A stretch of DNA of 45,228 nt from Algoriphagus sp. AK58. GTDB lineage: Bacteria > Bacteroidota > Bacteroidia > Cytophagales > Cyclobacteriaceae. The translations under genes and the position numbers were made by a program. The DNA lies in contig NZ_QEIG01000009.1 in the NCBI RefSeq assembly GCF_014324365.1, positions 1-45,228 on the forward strand, given 5' to 3'. Positions 32,061-40,497 of this stretch are shown piece by piece (positions within the stretch are counted from its first letter, which is position 1; each line of letters starts with the position of its first letter). A model generated the notes under the pieces. It was not told the origin of the DNA. It worked only from the letters and a program-made list of their open reading frames with translations, and made no database searches.

Positions 32061-33224
32061 TTAATCTGTCCAGCTCATTGGGTAGTTTTTGTCTACAAAC
32101 TCCAAGGCATCTGTGGTAATGAACAGTGGGCGGTGTGTATCCAGCATGACGGCATATTCGTGGGTTTCTTTCGCTCCGATGGATTTTTCGACTGTTCCTG
32201 GATGTGGACCATGTGGCAATCCTCCCATATGGATAGTGAAGGATCCCCGGTCGATCCCTCTTCTGCTCATGAATTCGCCCTCAGCATAGTAAAGCACTTC
32301 ATCTGAGTCGATATTGCTGTGATTATATGGAGCAGGAATAGCTAAAGGATGGTAATCAAACAGGCGCGGAACAAATGAACAGATCACAAATCCCCAAGCT
32401 TGGAAAGTCTGATGAACCGGTGGTGGCTGATGAATTCGTCCAGTGATTGGCTCAAAATCATGGATAGATAGCGCATACGGATAGAGGTAGCCATCCCAGC
32501 CTACAATGTCCAATGGACTGTGTGCGTAGCGATATTGATGCAAGAACCCCTGTTTTTTGATCTGAACCAGGTAATCTCCTTTTTCTCTTTCGATGTGCAA
32601 TTCATGTGGAGGGCGGATGTCCCGCTCACAGTAAGGCGAATGTTCCAACAGCTGTCCCACTTCATTGCGGTATCTTTTCACCGTTTCGATGGGGCCGTGT
32701 GACTCAATGACCAACAGCCTCAACGGACCCTGTTCTGCAAATTCAAACCGGTAAATGGTTGTTCGCGGGATTACGATATAGTCTCCCTTTCTTACTTCAA
32801 GTTTGCCAAATTGAGAATAAAGCACTCCTTCCCCATCGTGGATGTAAATCAGCTCGTCTCCATCCGCGTTTTTAAAGAAATAATCCATTTTACGCTGCTT
32901 TGGAGCGCAAATACCCATCATCACATCATTGTTCATCATGAGCATGCGCCTTGCGCTGAGGTAATCTTCCCCGGTCGTTTCTACTCCGGAAGTTTTGAGA
33001 TGAGTTTGATTGAGGCCGTGTTCTTTGGCAGGTTCCCATTGGTAAGGTTTGGGAGTGCCGATGGATTTGACTTCGTTGGGATTATAAATATGGTAGAGGT
33101 TGGAGTAAATCCCGGAAAATCCTTTCGAGCTTACCAGTTCTTCTTTGTATAGGCTGCCATCAGGCTGTCGGAATTGGATGTGGCGTTTGGGGGGAATTTG
33201 CCCCATTCTTACGTAATAGGCCAT
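32061..33224 (-). CDS. hmgA: Homogentisate 1,2-dioxygenase
   Basis: 387 residues of the HgmA cupin family. It opens the ring of homogentisate to maleylacetoacetate in tyrosine catabolism, using Fe(II). Visible family blocks are DELIYIHDGEGVLYSQFG, GDYIVIPRTTIYRFEF, DIVGWDGYLYPYALSIHDFEP (the family YPY block), and the iron-site region FDYHPLAIPAPYNHSNIDSDE with the His and Glu ligands, then GGLPHGPHPG. The C-terminus is intact. The enzyme is cytoplasmic, and no other tyrosine-pathway gene is next to it. The gene is monocistronic, closed by the bidirectional terminator. No clear -7 box in the 128 bases before it. Confidence 0.93.
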   Translation of the reverse strand: MAYYVRMGQIPPKRHIQFRQPDGSLYKEELVSSKGFSGIYSNLYHIYNPNEVKSIGTPKPYQWEPAKEHGLNQTHLKTSGVETTGEDYLSARRMLMMNNDVMMGICAPKQRKMDYFFKNADGDELIYIHDGEGVLYSQFGKLEVRKGDYIVIPRTTIYRFEFAEQGPLRLLVIESHGPIETVKRYRNEVGQLLEHSPYCERDIRPPHELHIEREKGDYLVQIKKQGFLHQYRYAHSPLDIVGWDGYLYPYALSIHDFEPITGRIHQPPPVHQTFQAWGFVICSFVPRLFDYHPLAIPAPYNHSNIDSDEVLYYAEGEFMSRRGIDRGSFTIHMGGLPHGPHPGTVEKSIGAKETHEYAVMLDTHRPLFITTDALEFVDKNYPMSWTD

Positions 33225-33352
33225 GCTTTTGGGTTTATATTGGCTGCTAAATTACAATTTATCCATGGAGGAAAAGTCGATACGGTCACCTTTTGTGAAT
33301 TCAACCCTTCTCCTTCAAGGAAAGTTTTGTATTTTTCTTCAACCCAAAAATT

Positions 33353-34150
33353 ATGAAAACGCTTTCTATTATCCTTCTATGCCTGTATTTGTCTATTCCC
33401 GCGTATTCACAGCGTCTTGGTAAGGCCAATCTAATTTGGGCAGATGAATTTGATCAAGATGGACTTCCCAATCCAAAATGGTGGAGCTATGATGTCGGAG
33501 ACCATGGATGGGGAAATGAAGAGCTTCAGTATTATTCCAAAGAAACCTTAAAGAATGCCAGAATCGAAGATGGAGTTTTGATTATTGAAGCTCATGCAGA
33601 TTCCTCTTTGCCAAAAGGCTATAGCTCAGCCCGGCTAGTATCCAAAGGAAAAGCAGCTTGGCAGTATGGGTATATTGAAGTGAGGGCAAAATTACCAGAG
33701 GGAGTGGGCACATGGCCGGCTATCTGGATGCTGCCTGAGGAAAATCGCTTTGGGGGTTGGCCTAAAAATGGAGAGATTGACATCATGGAGCATGTGGGCT
33801 TTGATCCGGGAGTAGTCCATGGTACCGTGCATACCGAGGCTTTCAATCATGTGAAAGGAACCCAGAAAGGAGCTCAGAAAAAAGTGGAGACATTTCATGA
33901 TGAATTTCATGTCTATGCAATTGATTGGAAGGCCGATAAAATCGATTTTTTTATAGATGGAGAAAAATATTTCACCTTTGAAAATACGGGGGGAGAGTAC
34001 CAAGAGTGGCCTTTTGATCAGTCCTTTCATTTAATTCTGAATATCGCTGTCGGGGGTAATTGGGGTGGCCAAAAAGGGGTGGACGAGAAAATTTGGCCTC
34101 AAAGGATGGAAATAGACTACGTCAGAGTCTATGACAATATAGCGGATTGA
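33353..34150 (+). CDS. Secreted GH16 beta-glucanase (laminarinase type)
   Basis: 265 residues with signal peptide MKTLSIILLCLYLSIPAYSQ and a single GH16 jelly-roll domain. The catalytic motif is NGEIDIMEHVG: nucleophile Glu141, Asp143 and acid/base Glu146, with the extra Met giving the bulged ExDxxE of laminarinases. Other landmarks are NLIWADEFDQDG, YSSARLVSKGKAAWQYGYIE and FHLILNIAVGGNWGG. It should hydrolyse beta-1,3 (or mixed-linked) glucans outside or in the periplasm. No carbohydrate-binding module or SusCD pair is adjacent. A -7-like TATTTTTC (one mismatch) lies at 33330-33337. Confidence 0.92.
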   Translation: MKTLSIILLCLYLSIPAYSQRLGKANLIWADEFDQDGLPNPKWWSYDVGDHGWGNEELQYYSKETLKNARIEDGVLIIEAHADSSLPKGYSSARLVSKGKAAWQYGYIEVRAKLPEGVGTWPAIWMLPEENRFGGWPKNGEIDIMEHVGFDPGVVHGTVHTEAFNHVKGTQKGAQKKVETFHDEFHVYAIDWKADKIDFFIDGEKYFTFENTGGEYQEWPFDQSFHLILNIAVGGNWGGQKGVDEKIWPQRMEIDYVRVYDNIAD

Positions 34151-34253
34151 TAAAAAGTGAGGCTTATTTTCCTGAAATGCTATGGGTTTTTTGGGAATTA
34201 GTCAGATAGTCTTTTACTTAGAAAAAACGCCTTAGTTAGAAATACTCACCTTA

Positions 34254-34907
34254 ATGAGAAATCCCGTGCTGAAAAGAAGAAAAGTAAGAGCTTTTATTAT
34301 TATCGGAATCCTGTTGCTCATGCTGTACGGGAAAAATCTCTTGGAAAGGCAATCTTTCAGAAGCATCAGCAGTACTTTTACCGAGGTCTACAATGACAGG
34401 CTGGTGGTAGAAGGGCATATTTTCAAGATTTCAGAAAAGCTTTTTAAGATTCAGAAGCTCGTCGATCATTGTGATTTAACTTATGATTACTCTAGAGTGA
34501 TTGAGGAGATCTCAAATCACGAAAAAGAGATCTTGGCTATTGTGGCCGAATTTGAAGCTACCAACCTGACAGATCAGGAAGCGACTTACCTGTCTGATTT
34601 CAAAAGGATCATCCAAAATGATCTTAATATCAAAAACTATAATCTCCTCTACACAGACTCTTCGGGTGTCAATACCGATCAGGTTAAGGTCTATGATCAA
34701 AAAATTACTCGGGCACAGCAAGATTTGGACAATCTTAGCAAAATCCAATTGGAAGAGGGTGAAAAATTGATCAGCAAAGCCAAGGTTCTAATCAATCGCT
34801 CCCAGATTTGGGCTCAATTTGAAGTGGCTCTGCTGATCATTATGGTGGTAGTGATGTTTCTCCTTCTTTTTAGAAAGTCGGAAGCCAGTGATCAGGAAAT
34901 GATCTAA
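34254..34907 (+). CDS. Two-TM sensor-like protein with periplasmic four-helix bundle, no output domain
   Basis: 217 residues: TM1 at about 11-27 (AFIIIGILLLMLYG), an extracytoplasmic helical region of roughly 150 residues with the feel of MCP-type four-helix-bundle sensor domains (heptads in HIFKISEKLFKIQKLV, ITRAQQDLDNLSKI), and TM2 at about 187-207 (ALLIIMVVVMFLLLF) ending in an 11-residue cytoplasmic tail. No kinase, HAMP or methyl-accepting region follows. It overlaps the convergent gene by 4 bases. Either a stand-alone sensor that talks to another protein in the membrane, or a decayed chemoreceptor; unknown. Confidence 0.7.
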   Translation: MRNPVLKRRKVRAFIIIGILLLMLYGKNLLERQSFRSISSTFTEVYNDRLVVEGHIFKISEKLFKIQKLVDHCDLTYDYSRVIEEISNHEKEILAIVAEFEATNLTDQEATYLSDFKRIIQNDLNIKNYNLLYTDSSGVNTDQVKVYDQKITRAQQDLDNLSKIQLEEGEKLISKAKVLINRSQIWAQFEVALLIIMVVVMFLLLFRKSEASDQEMI

Positions 34908-35794
34908 AATTCCAAAGCAGCCAAGTATTGAGCATTGGCTTGGGCGGCCTCCATGGGTGTACCTGTTGGGAATCTTTCCTGTTCAATGATGAAATATTCC
35001 ATACCTAATTCTTTGGATTGTTTGATTAGGTCTGCATAAGGGATTTCACCTTTGCCAAGCAAAACCCCACGCTGATGAGGATCTCCCGTACCAGCCTCGG
35101 CATCTTTTACATGGCAAAGTCTGAATCTGCCGGGGTATTTAGCCAAATATTCGCTGGTATTTACATTGGCGACATGGGACCAATAGATATCCAGCTCAAA
35201 ATCCACCAAAGCGGGATCCGTTTCATTCATCAAGACATCTTGTGGGATTTGGCCTTCCTGCTCTACGAACGTGTAGTCGTGATTGTGGTAGGCAAACTTT
35301 ATCCCGAATGGCTTCAGTTTTTCACCGATTTGGTTGAACTGAGTGGCCATTTTACGGTAATCTTCCAGTGATTTTTGAGGACCTATCCAAGGGCAAATGA
35401 GGTATTTGATGCCTACTTCGGCAGCCTGCTGGGCCTGTGCTTCCAGGTTTTCAAATACATTGCAATGAGAAGCGACCATTTCTACTCCGATTTCGCTCAT
35501 CAAGGCTTTGAATTCTGCAGGTTGCATTCCCCAAAGGATACCTTTCCCTCCGTCAAATCCCTCAAATTGCTTATATCCATATCCCGCCAGAGAACGCATG
35601 GTGGCAACAGGATCTATGGCCATATCTTCTTTTACAGAATAGAGCTGAATTCCAAATCTGTCCAGTTTGGATTTTGGTGTTTCTACCAGTGACTCTTCCT
35701 TTTTGGGTGCTGCGCAAAATTGAAGTGGCATAAACGCTGCGCCCATACCAAGCATAGTGCTCATCTGAATAAATTTTCTTCGTTGGTTTTTCAT
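34904..35794 (-). CDS. Exported TIM-barrel sugar phosphate isomerase/epimerase-like protein
   Basis: 296 residues with a Tat-like signal (QRRKFIQMSTMLGMGAAF) ending at LQFC, so possibly a lipoprotein. The TIM-barrel part shows FGIQLYSVKEDM, VASHCNVFENLEAQAQ, KFAYHNHDYTF (metal His), LVDFELDIYWSHVANV (Asp) and FRLCHVKDAE (His), with a Glu in YFIIEQE. It is the last gene of a leftward operon with the GMC dehydrogenase, consistent with acting on a 3-keto or other oxidised sugar in the periplasm. Reaction unknown; family members include epimerases, isomerases and 3-keto-glycoside eliminases. Confidence 0.85.
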   Translation of the reverse strand: MKNQRRKFIQMSTMLGMGAAFMPLQFCAAPKKEESLVETPKSKLDRFGIQLYSVKEDMAIDPVATMRSLAGYGYKQFEGFDGGKGILWGMQPAEFKALMSEIGVEMVASHCNVFENLEAQAQQAAEVGIKYLICPWIGPQKSLEDYRKMATQFNQIGEKLKPFGIKFAYHNHDYTFVEQEGQIPQDVLMNETDPALVDFELDIYWSHVANVNTSEYLAKYPGRFRLCHVKDAEAGTGDPHQRGVLLGKGEIPYADLIKQSKELGMEYFIIEQERFPTGTPMEAAQANAQYLAALEF

Positions 35795-35858
35795 AGGTGG
35801 ATTGAATGAAAATGCCTGCCCAAGTGAGGGGCAGGCAAGAGTTTATTTTGCTTGTTGA

Positions 35859-36413
35859 TCAGCCAGTATACGCTCGATCTCCTTTTTTGTAGTCGACACA
35901 AGGGTCAAATCTGCCCGGAGTCTCCACATAGCGAAGTGCTTGGGTAGCGCCGATTTCAGAAGTGAAATAGCCAAGTACTGTCAGATCTCTCAGCATATTG
36001 ATTACGATTGGCTGTCTTTCTTCTCCACTAGCTTTGAATTTTTCCTGCATAGCGTTGAGGAAAGCCAGTCGGTCTTCTGCAGCAGCCTCCATGAAGTCAG
36101 TTCCTTTTTCGGTCTTGAAATCTTTTCGAAGGGTATTCAGTCCGTCGATAAAGGCTTTTTGCTGATCTGCATCGTAGCAATCTTTCACCATCATCTGCAT
36201 AAATTCTCCGATTTTGGTAGCCTTGGCTCCGGGAGTATCAGTAGTCGGGATGATGGTTTCTCCGATTTCATCCAAAAACGCCAAATCATCCGGAGTGAAA
36301 TTCAGGTCTTTGATCTGAGTGTCCGGTGCGCAGCCGGTCAAAATAGCGGTGGCACCGATCATAGTACCTCCCATCATGAGTACGACGCTTTTCAAAGCAT
36401 CTCTTCTGTTCAT
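35859..36413 (-). CDS. Gluconate 2-dehydrogenase subunit 3 family protein (Tat-exported small subunit of the GMC enzyme)
   Basis: 184 residues from ATG 36413. An ATG at 36422 is in frame, but an AGGA lies 9 bases upstream of 36413 and directly abuts 36422. The start MNRRDALKSVVLMMGG carries a twin-arginine motif and a lipobox-like ILTGC. The remainder is the helical subunit-3 fold (LAFLDEIGETIIPTTDTPGA, KDCYDADQQKAFIDGL, LRDLTVLGYFTSEIGATQAL). Such subunits accompany FAD-dependent GMC dehydrogenases and carry the Tat signal for the complex. It lies 12 bases after the GMC gene stop. Confidence 0.9.
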   Translation of the reverse strand: MNRRDALKSVVLMMGGTMIGATAILTGCAPDTQIKDLNFTPDDLAFLDEIGETIIPTTDTPGAKATKIGEFMQMMVKDCYDADQQKAFIDGLNTLRKDFKTEKGTDFMEAAAEDRLAFLNAMQEKFKASGEERQPIVINMLRDLTVLGYFTSEIGATQALRYVETPGRFDPCVDYKKGDRAYTG

Positions 36414-36434
36414 TACTGTCATGTCCTAGTCAGA

Positions 36435-38114
36435 TTAGAGGTTTTTCTTTTTCAATTCTTCCACTGCAAAAGCTGCTGCTCTTGCGGTCAGCGCCATGTA
36501 AGTCAACGATGGGTTTTGAGCTGCTGCCGAAGTCATGCAAGCGCCATCGGTTACAAATACGTTTTTCGCATCCCAAACCTGATTGTTACCATTCAGGACT
36601 GAGGTTTTTGGGTCGCGTCCCATACGGGCAGTTCCCATTTCGTGGATACCTTGACCGAAAGTGTAACCTGCGTCAAATGTTTTCACATTTTTGAATCCAG
36701 CCACTTCCAGCATTTCTGCCGCATCAGCCATCATGTCCTTACGCATGTTAATTTCATTTTGCTTGATTTCAGCGTTCATCACCAATGCTTCCATACCCCA
36801 CTTGTCTTTGACTGTATCCGAAAGTTTGATGGTGTTTTCGTGGTAAGGAAGGATCTCGCCAAATGCGGTGATGCCCATAGACCATGGTCCTGGCTCGGTC
36901 AACGCATCCTTCATAGGAGCACCAAAGCCTAACTCGGCTACATCACGGCTCCAGCCGCTTCGGCTTGCACCCCCCTGATAGCCAAACCCTCTGAGATAAT
37001 CCCGCTTGTCACCATTGATATTTCTGAATCTTGGGATATATAGTCCTGTTGGTCTTCTTCCGAAGTAATATTTGTCTTCAAAACCCTCATAGGTACCATT
37101 AGCTCCCAATCGGAAATGGTGATCCATCACATTATGACCCAATTCACCTGAACTTGATCCCAATCCTCCTGGCCAAATGTCGGTGGCAGTTCTCATCAGG
37201 ATCGCAGTAGAATTGAAAGCAGAGGCACATAGGAAGATGATCTTGGCATCGTACTCTATGGTCTGATTGGTTTCTGCATCAAGTACTTCTACGCCAGTCG
37301 CCTTTTGGGTGTCTTTGTCATAGATCAATCTACGAACAATGGACCAAGGTCTCAAGGTTAAATTGCCGGTGGCTTGTGCTGCCGGTAAAGTAGAAGCCTG
37401 TGTGCTGAAGTACCCACCGAAAGGACAACCCAAGGAGCACTTATTTCTGTACTGACAGCCTGGGCGACCGGGAAGAGGCTGTGTGATATTGGCAGGACGT
37501 CCGATCGTCCAGGTTCTTGCGCCTTTGTAATGTTCTTTGATCTTGGCAGCACCTGCTTCTTCCACACAATTCATTGGCATAGGCGGTTGGAATTCTCCGT
37601 CAGGCAGGATCTCTAATCCATCCTTGGAACCGGAAACCCCGATAAATTTCTCCACATAGGAATACCAAGGTGCTAAGTCTTTGTAACGAATAGGCCAGTC
37701 CACTGCAATACCTTCTTTGGCATTAGCTTCAAAATCAATCTCAGACCATCTGTAGGACTGACGGCCCCAAAGTAAGGAGCGACCACCCACTTGATATCCT
37801 CTAAACCAAGTGAAAGGTTTCTCTTCTACATAAGGAGAGTCACTTTCATGTGCCCACCAGTCCAAGTTGAGCTCATTGAGAACATAGTCTCTTTTCAGAT
37901 TGGGGTGGTTGTTAAGGTGTTCTTGGGTTCTTCTTCCTCTGTGAGGAACTTCCCAAGGTGCCAGAGTAGCCGATTTGTAGTCTTTCACGTGCTCGACCAT
38001 TGGGCCTCTCTCCAGGAGCAATACTTTCAGCCCCTTCTCCGTCAGCTCTTTAGCGGCCCATCCGCCGCTAATCCCTGACCCAACTACGATTGCGTCAAAC
38101 GCTTCATTTGCCAT
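36435..38114 (-). CDS. GMC-family FAD oxidoreductase, probable glycoside 3-dehydrogenase large subunit
   Basis: 559 residues. FAD-binding AIVVGSGISGGWAAKEL (about 9-25) and LLLERGP, then WWAHESDSPYV, the Cys-rich CQYRNKCSLGCPFGG, and the C-terminal catalytic His491 in GIHEMGTARMG and Asn534 in AAAQNPSLT. It has no signal peptide; its neighbour's Tat signal would export it as a folded complex. The nearest described roles are gluconate, fructose or glucoside-3-dehydrogenases; the surrounding DUF1080, epimerase and Gfo/Idh genes favour C3 oxidation of glucosides. Electrons likely pass to a cytochrome c such as the one at 42774. Key residues are intact. Confidence 0.92.
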   Translation of the reverse strand: MANEAFDAIVVGSGISGGWAAKELTEKGLKVLLLERGPMVEHVKDYKSATLAPWEVPHRGRRTQEHLNNHPNLKRDYVLNELNLDWWAHESDSPYVEEKPFTWFRGYQVGGRSLLWGRQSYRWSEIDFEANAKEGIAVDWPIRYKDLAPWYSYVEKFIGVSGSKDGLEILPDGEFQPPMPMNCVEEAGAAKIKEHYKGARTWTIGRPANITQPLPGRPGCQYRNKCSLGCPFGGYFSTQASTLPAAQATGNLTLRPWSIVRRLIYDKDTQKATGVEVLDAETNQTIEYDAKIIFLCASAFNSTAILMRTATDIWPGGLGSSSGELGHNVMDHHFRLGANGTYEGFEDKYYFGRRPTGLYIPRFRNINGDKRDYLRGFGYQGGASRSGWSRDVAELGFGAPMKDALTEPGPWSMGITAFGEILPYHENTIKLSDTVKDKWGMEALVMNAEIKQNEINMRKDMMADAAEMLEVAGFKNVKTFDAGYTFGQGIHEMGTARMGRDPKTSVLNGNNQVWDAKNVFVTDGACMTSAAAQNPSLTYMALTARAAAFAVEELKKKNL

Positions 38115-38139
38115 AGGTTATGGTATTTGGTTTAATTAG

Positions 38140-39012
38140 TTACACATCACATACTTGAACAGCCTGAGCCAATGCAGCCAGTTTGTCCTCAGATTTTGGA
38201 ATGAATTCATGGGAAACATAACCTTTATAGCCAGTTGCCACGATGGCTCTCATGACTGCGGGGTAGTTGATTTCCTGATTTTCGTCCAGTTCATTTCTGC
38301 CAGGATTACCCGCGGTGTGGTAGTGGCCGAAATACTGATGATTGGTTTGGATACTACGAATGATATCTCCCTCATCGATTTGCATGTGGTAAATGTCAAA
38401 AAGCAGCTTGAAATTTTCACTTCCGACCATTTTGCAAAGCTCTACTCCCCAAGGTGAGAGGTCACACATATAGTCTTTGTGATTCACTTTGCTATTCAAC
38501 AGTTCCATCTGGATGATGACTCCATGCTTTTCAGCCACGCTCATGATTTTTTTCAATCCCTCTGCACAGTTTTTCATGCCGGTTTCATCGTCCATCCCAT
38601 TACGGTTTCCTGAGAAACAGATCAGGTTTTTGTACCCGTATTTAGCTACCTGCGGAATCAGTTCCGTGTAGTTTTTGATCAGTTGTTCATGGTATTGAGG
38701 ATCGTTCCATCCTTTTGGAATTCCCAGCTCGGCCCCATTACACATGGAACATTCCACACCGTGTTTTTTTAAGGTGTCCCAACCTTGAGGTCCGACTAGG
38801 TCGATGGCATTGAATCCGATTTTCTTGACGGCAACACACAGTTCATCCAAATTCAGAGAAGGCATGGTCCAAGCACAAACGCCGTGATTGATGTTGCCTT
38901 TGAGCTTTAGAGGCTGCATTTCTTTGAAGTCTAAGGAGGTAAGGGATCCCACAGCAGCACTGCCGAGGATCACTTTTTTGAAGGAAGCACGTCTGCCCGA
39001 ATCGAATGTCAT
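38140..39012 (-). CDS. Tat-exported hydroxypyruvate-isomerase-like TIM-barrel protein
   Basis: 290 residues. A Tat-like N-terminus (GRRASFKKVILGSAAVGSL) is followed by the hydroxypyruvate isomerase/OtnI-like barrel: KLKGNINHGVCAWTM, VKKIGFNAIDLVGPQGWD, YKNLICFSGNRNG, IIQMELLNSKVNHKDY (Glu ligand), LLFDIYHMQIDEGD (Asp and His), YFGHYHTAGNPGRNELD (His) and GYVSHEFIP (Glu). It lies 25 bases upstream of the GMC gene, same direction. Probable role: isomerisation or epimerisation of the oxidised sugar; whether the substrate is hydroxypyruvate is doubtful given the signal sequence. Confidence 0.85.
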   Translation of the reverse strand: MTFDSGRRASFKKVILGSAAVGSLTSLDFKEMQPLKLKGNINHGVCAWTMPSLNLDELCVAVKKIGFNAIDLVGPQGWDTLKKHGVECSMCNGAELGIPKGWNDPQYHEQLIKNYTELIPQVAKYGYKNLICFSGNRNGMDDETGMKNCAEGLKKIMSVAEKHGVIIQMELLNSKVNHKDYMCDLSPWGVELCKMVGSENFKLLFDIYHMQIDEGDIIRSIQTNHQYFGHYHTAGNPGRNELDENQEINYPAVMRAIVATGYKGYVSHEFIPKSEDKLAALAQAVQVCDV

Positions 39013-39025
39013 GGTTAGGTTGGGT

Positions 39026-40252
39026 TTAGGTTTGAGGGTTGATTTTCTCGGTTTTGAAAAATGAGATGAAAAATAGCAAAACCAAAATGGAAATCCCAGC
39101 AGGAATTAACCAAATTGACTTCCAGTCGTGATTTCCTGCCAGATCAAGGTAATGGTTAGAGATGAGTCCAGCCGCCCAAAAGCCTATCAACATACCTACT
39201 CCATAGGTAGCGAGAGTGATGAGTCCCTGTGCTGAAGACTTGAATTTTTCCCCTGCGTGGTAATCGGTGTAGATCTGACCGCTTACAAAAAAGAAGTCAT
39301 AGCAGATTCCGTGAAGGACAATTCCCAAGAGGAGCATCCATACTCCAGAGCCTGCATCACCCATGGCAAATAGACCATATCGCACTGCCCAGGCCAACAT
39401 GGCTACTATCAGGGTTTTCTTCAACCCAAATCGGGAAAAGAAAACGGGTAAAGCCAGCATAAATAATACCTCGGAAACCTGCCCTAAAGCCATTTTTCCC
39501 GTGGAGTTTTCTACTCCGATTTCGGTCAAAAAAGGACTGGCATTCTGGTAATAAAATGCCAAAGGGATGCAAATGAGGATGGATGACAGGAAAAAAATCG
39601 CATAGTTTTTATGTTTCAGCATGGCCAACGCATCCAGCCCAAGCACTTCGGAAAGCTTGAAAGTGTCTGATCTTGTGGCACGTGGAGGAGTAGAAGGCAA
39701 TGTGAAGCTATAAATGCCCAATGCTATGGAAACAAAAGCAGCCATAAGCCAGGTGTTTCTAAGTAATCCTTCGGCCATTCCTGCCTGACTATCCCATGCC
39801 AAATAGGAAATCAACATTCCTGCTGCCACCCATCCGATCGTGCCCCAAACCCGAATCACGGAAAATTCCTTTTCAGGATTAGTCATTTGATTAAAGGAGA
39901 TGGAATTGACCAGTGCAAGCGTGGGCATAAAAAGGATCATATAGGCCAAAATCAATGGAAAGAATCCCGCAAAATCCACTGAGTTGTAAAGAAGATACAT
40001 CAATCCTGCTCCCACTAGGTGAATGACTCCGAGTATCTTTTGTGCATGGAAATATCGATCGGCAATCAATCCCACTATAAAAGGAGCGATAATCGCCCCA
40101 AAAGATTGAGTTGAAAATGCCAAAGAAATATCCTGATCCTGAGCCTTGAGATTAGTTCCAAGAAAAGTCCCCATGGTGACGTACCAAGAGCCCCAAACAA
40201 AAAATTCCAAAAACATCATGAGAGAAAGGCGAAACTTGATCGGGAATGGCAT
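39026..40252 (-). CDS. MFS transporter, nucleoside:H+ symporter (NupG/XapB) family
   Basis: 408 residues starting at MPFPIKFRLSLMMF (ATG 40252); the start at 40288 would add twelve polar residues. About twelve TM helices with FVWGSWYVTMGTFLGTN near helix 1, the GLIADRYF loop between helices 2 and 3, and MLIGFWAAGLIS late in the protein. Such carriers (Pfam nucleoside_H+_symporter) often appear in sugar-acid or 3-keto-sugar clusters in Bacteroidetes. It is the first gene of the leftward operon (13 bases to the isomerase gene), so it probably imports the product formed in the periplasm. Substrate not deducible. Confidence 0.88.
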   Translation of the reverse strand: MPFPIKFRLSLMMFLEFFVWGSWYVTMGTFLGTNLKAQDQDISLAFSTQSFGAIIAPFIVGLIADRYFHAQKILGVIHLVGAGLMYLLYNSVDFAGFFPLILAYMILFMPTLALVNSISFNQMTNPEKEFSVIRVWGTIGWVAAGMLISYLAWDSQAGMAEGLLRNTWLMAAFVSIALGIYSFTLPSTPPRATRSDTFKLSEVLGLDALAMLKHKNYAIFFLSSILICIPLAFYYQNASPFLTEIGVENSTGKMALGQVSEVLFMLALPVFFSRFGLKKTLIVAMLAWAVRYGLFAMGDAGSGVWMLLLGIVLHGICYDFFFVSGQIYTDYHAGEKFKSSAQGLITLATYGVGMLIGFWAAGLISNHYLDLAGNHDWKSIWLIPAGISILVLLFFISFFKTEKINPQT

Positions 40253-40497
40253 AGGTGATTTTGGGTTAGAAAAATGTGATTTTAGCACTTGAGATTTAGA
40301 ATTTGGGGTTTTTACTCTATTTTAAGCATCTCATTTGAGAATCCTAAGAAAGGGGCGAAAAAGTTTTGGCAAAGCCACTCATAACCCAATGATGCAACTG
40401 ATCATAAACCCTCTTCCTTTGCGGATGAATCCCCGAAATTTCGACCAAAACTGAAAATTTGAAAACTCAATTAACCTATAAACTAATCATTTGACCT
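40253..40497. promoter_or_regulatory. 245-base divergent regulatory interval of the 3-keto-sugar locus
   Basis: It separates the two operons and must contain both promoters. No exact TAnnTTTG in either direction was found. The one perfect palindrome is CGAAATTTCG at 40434-40443, which is short enough to be chance; tggcaaagcca (40369 region) is another small one. No regulator gene is present in the locus. Confidence 0.4.

Noticed and set aside
40434..40443. Palindrome CGAAATTTCG as an operator
   Set aside because: A 10-base palindrome is expected by chance about once in four such intervals and no regulator gene is present; noted only in the interval description.
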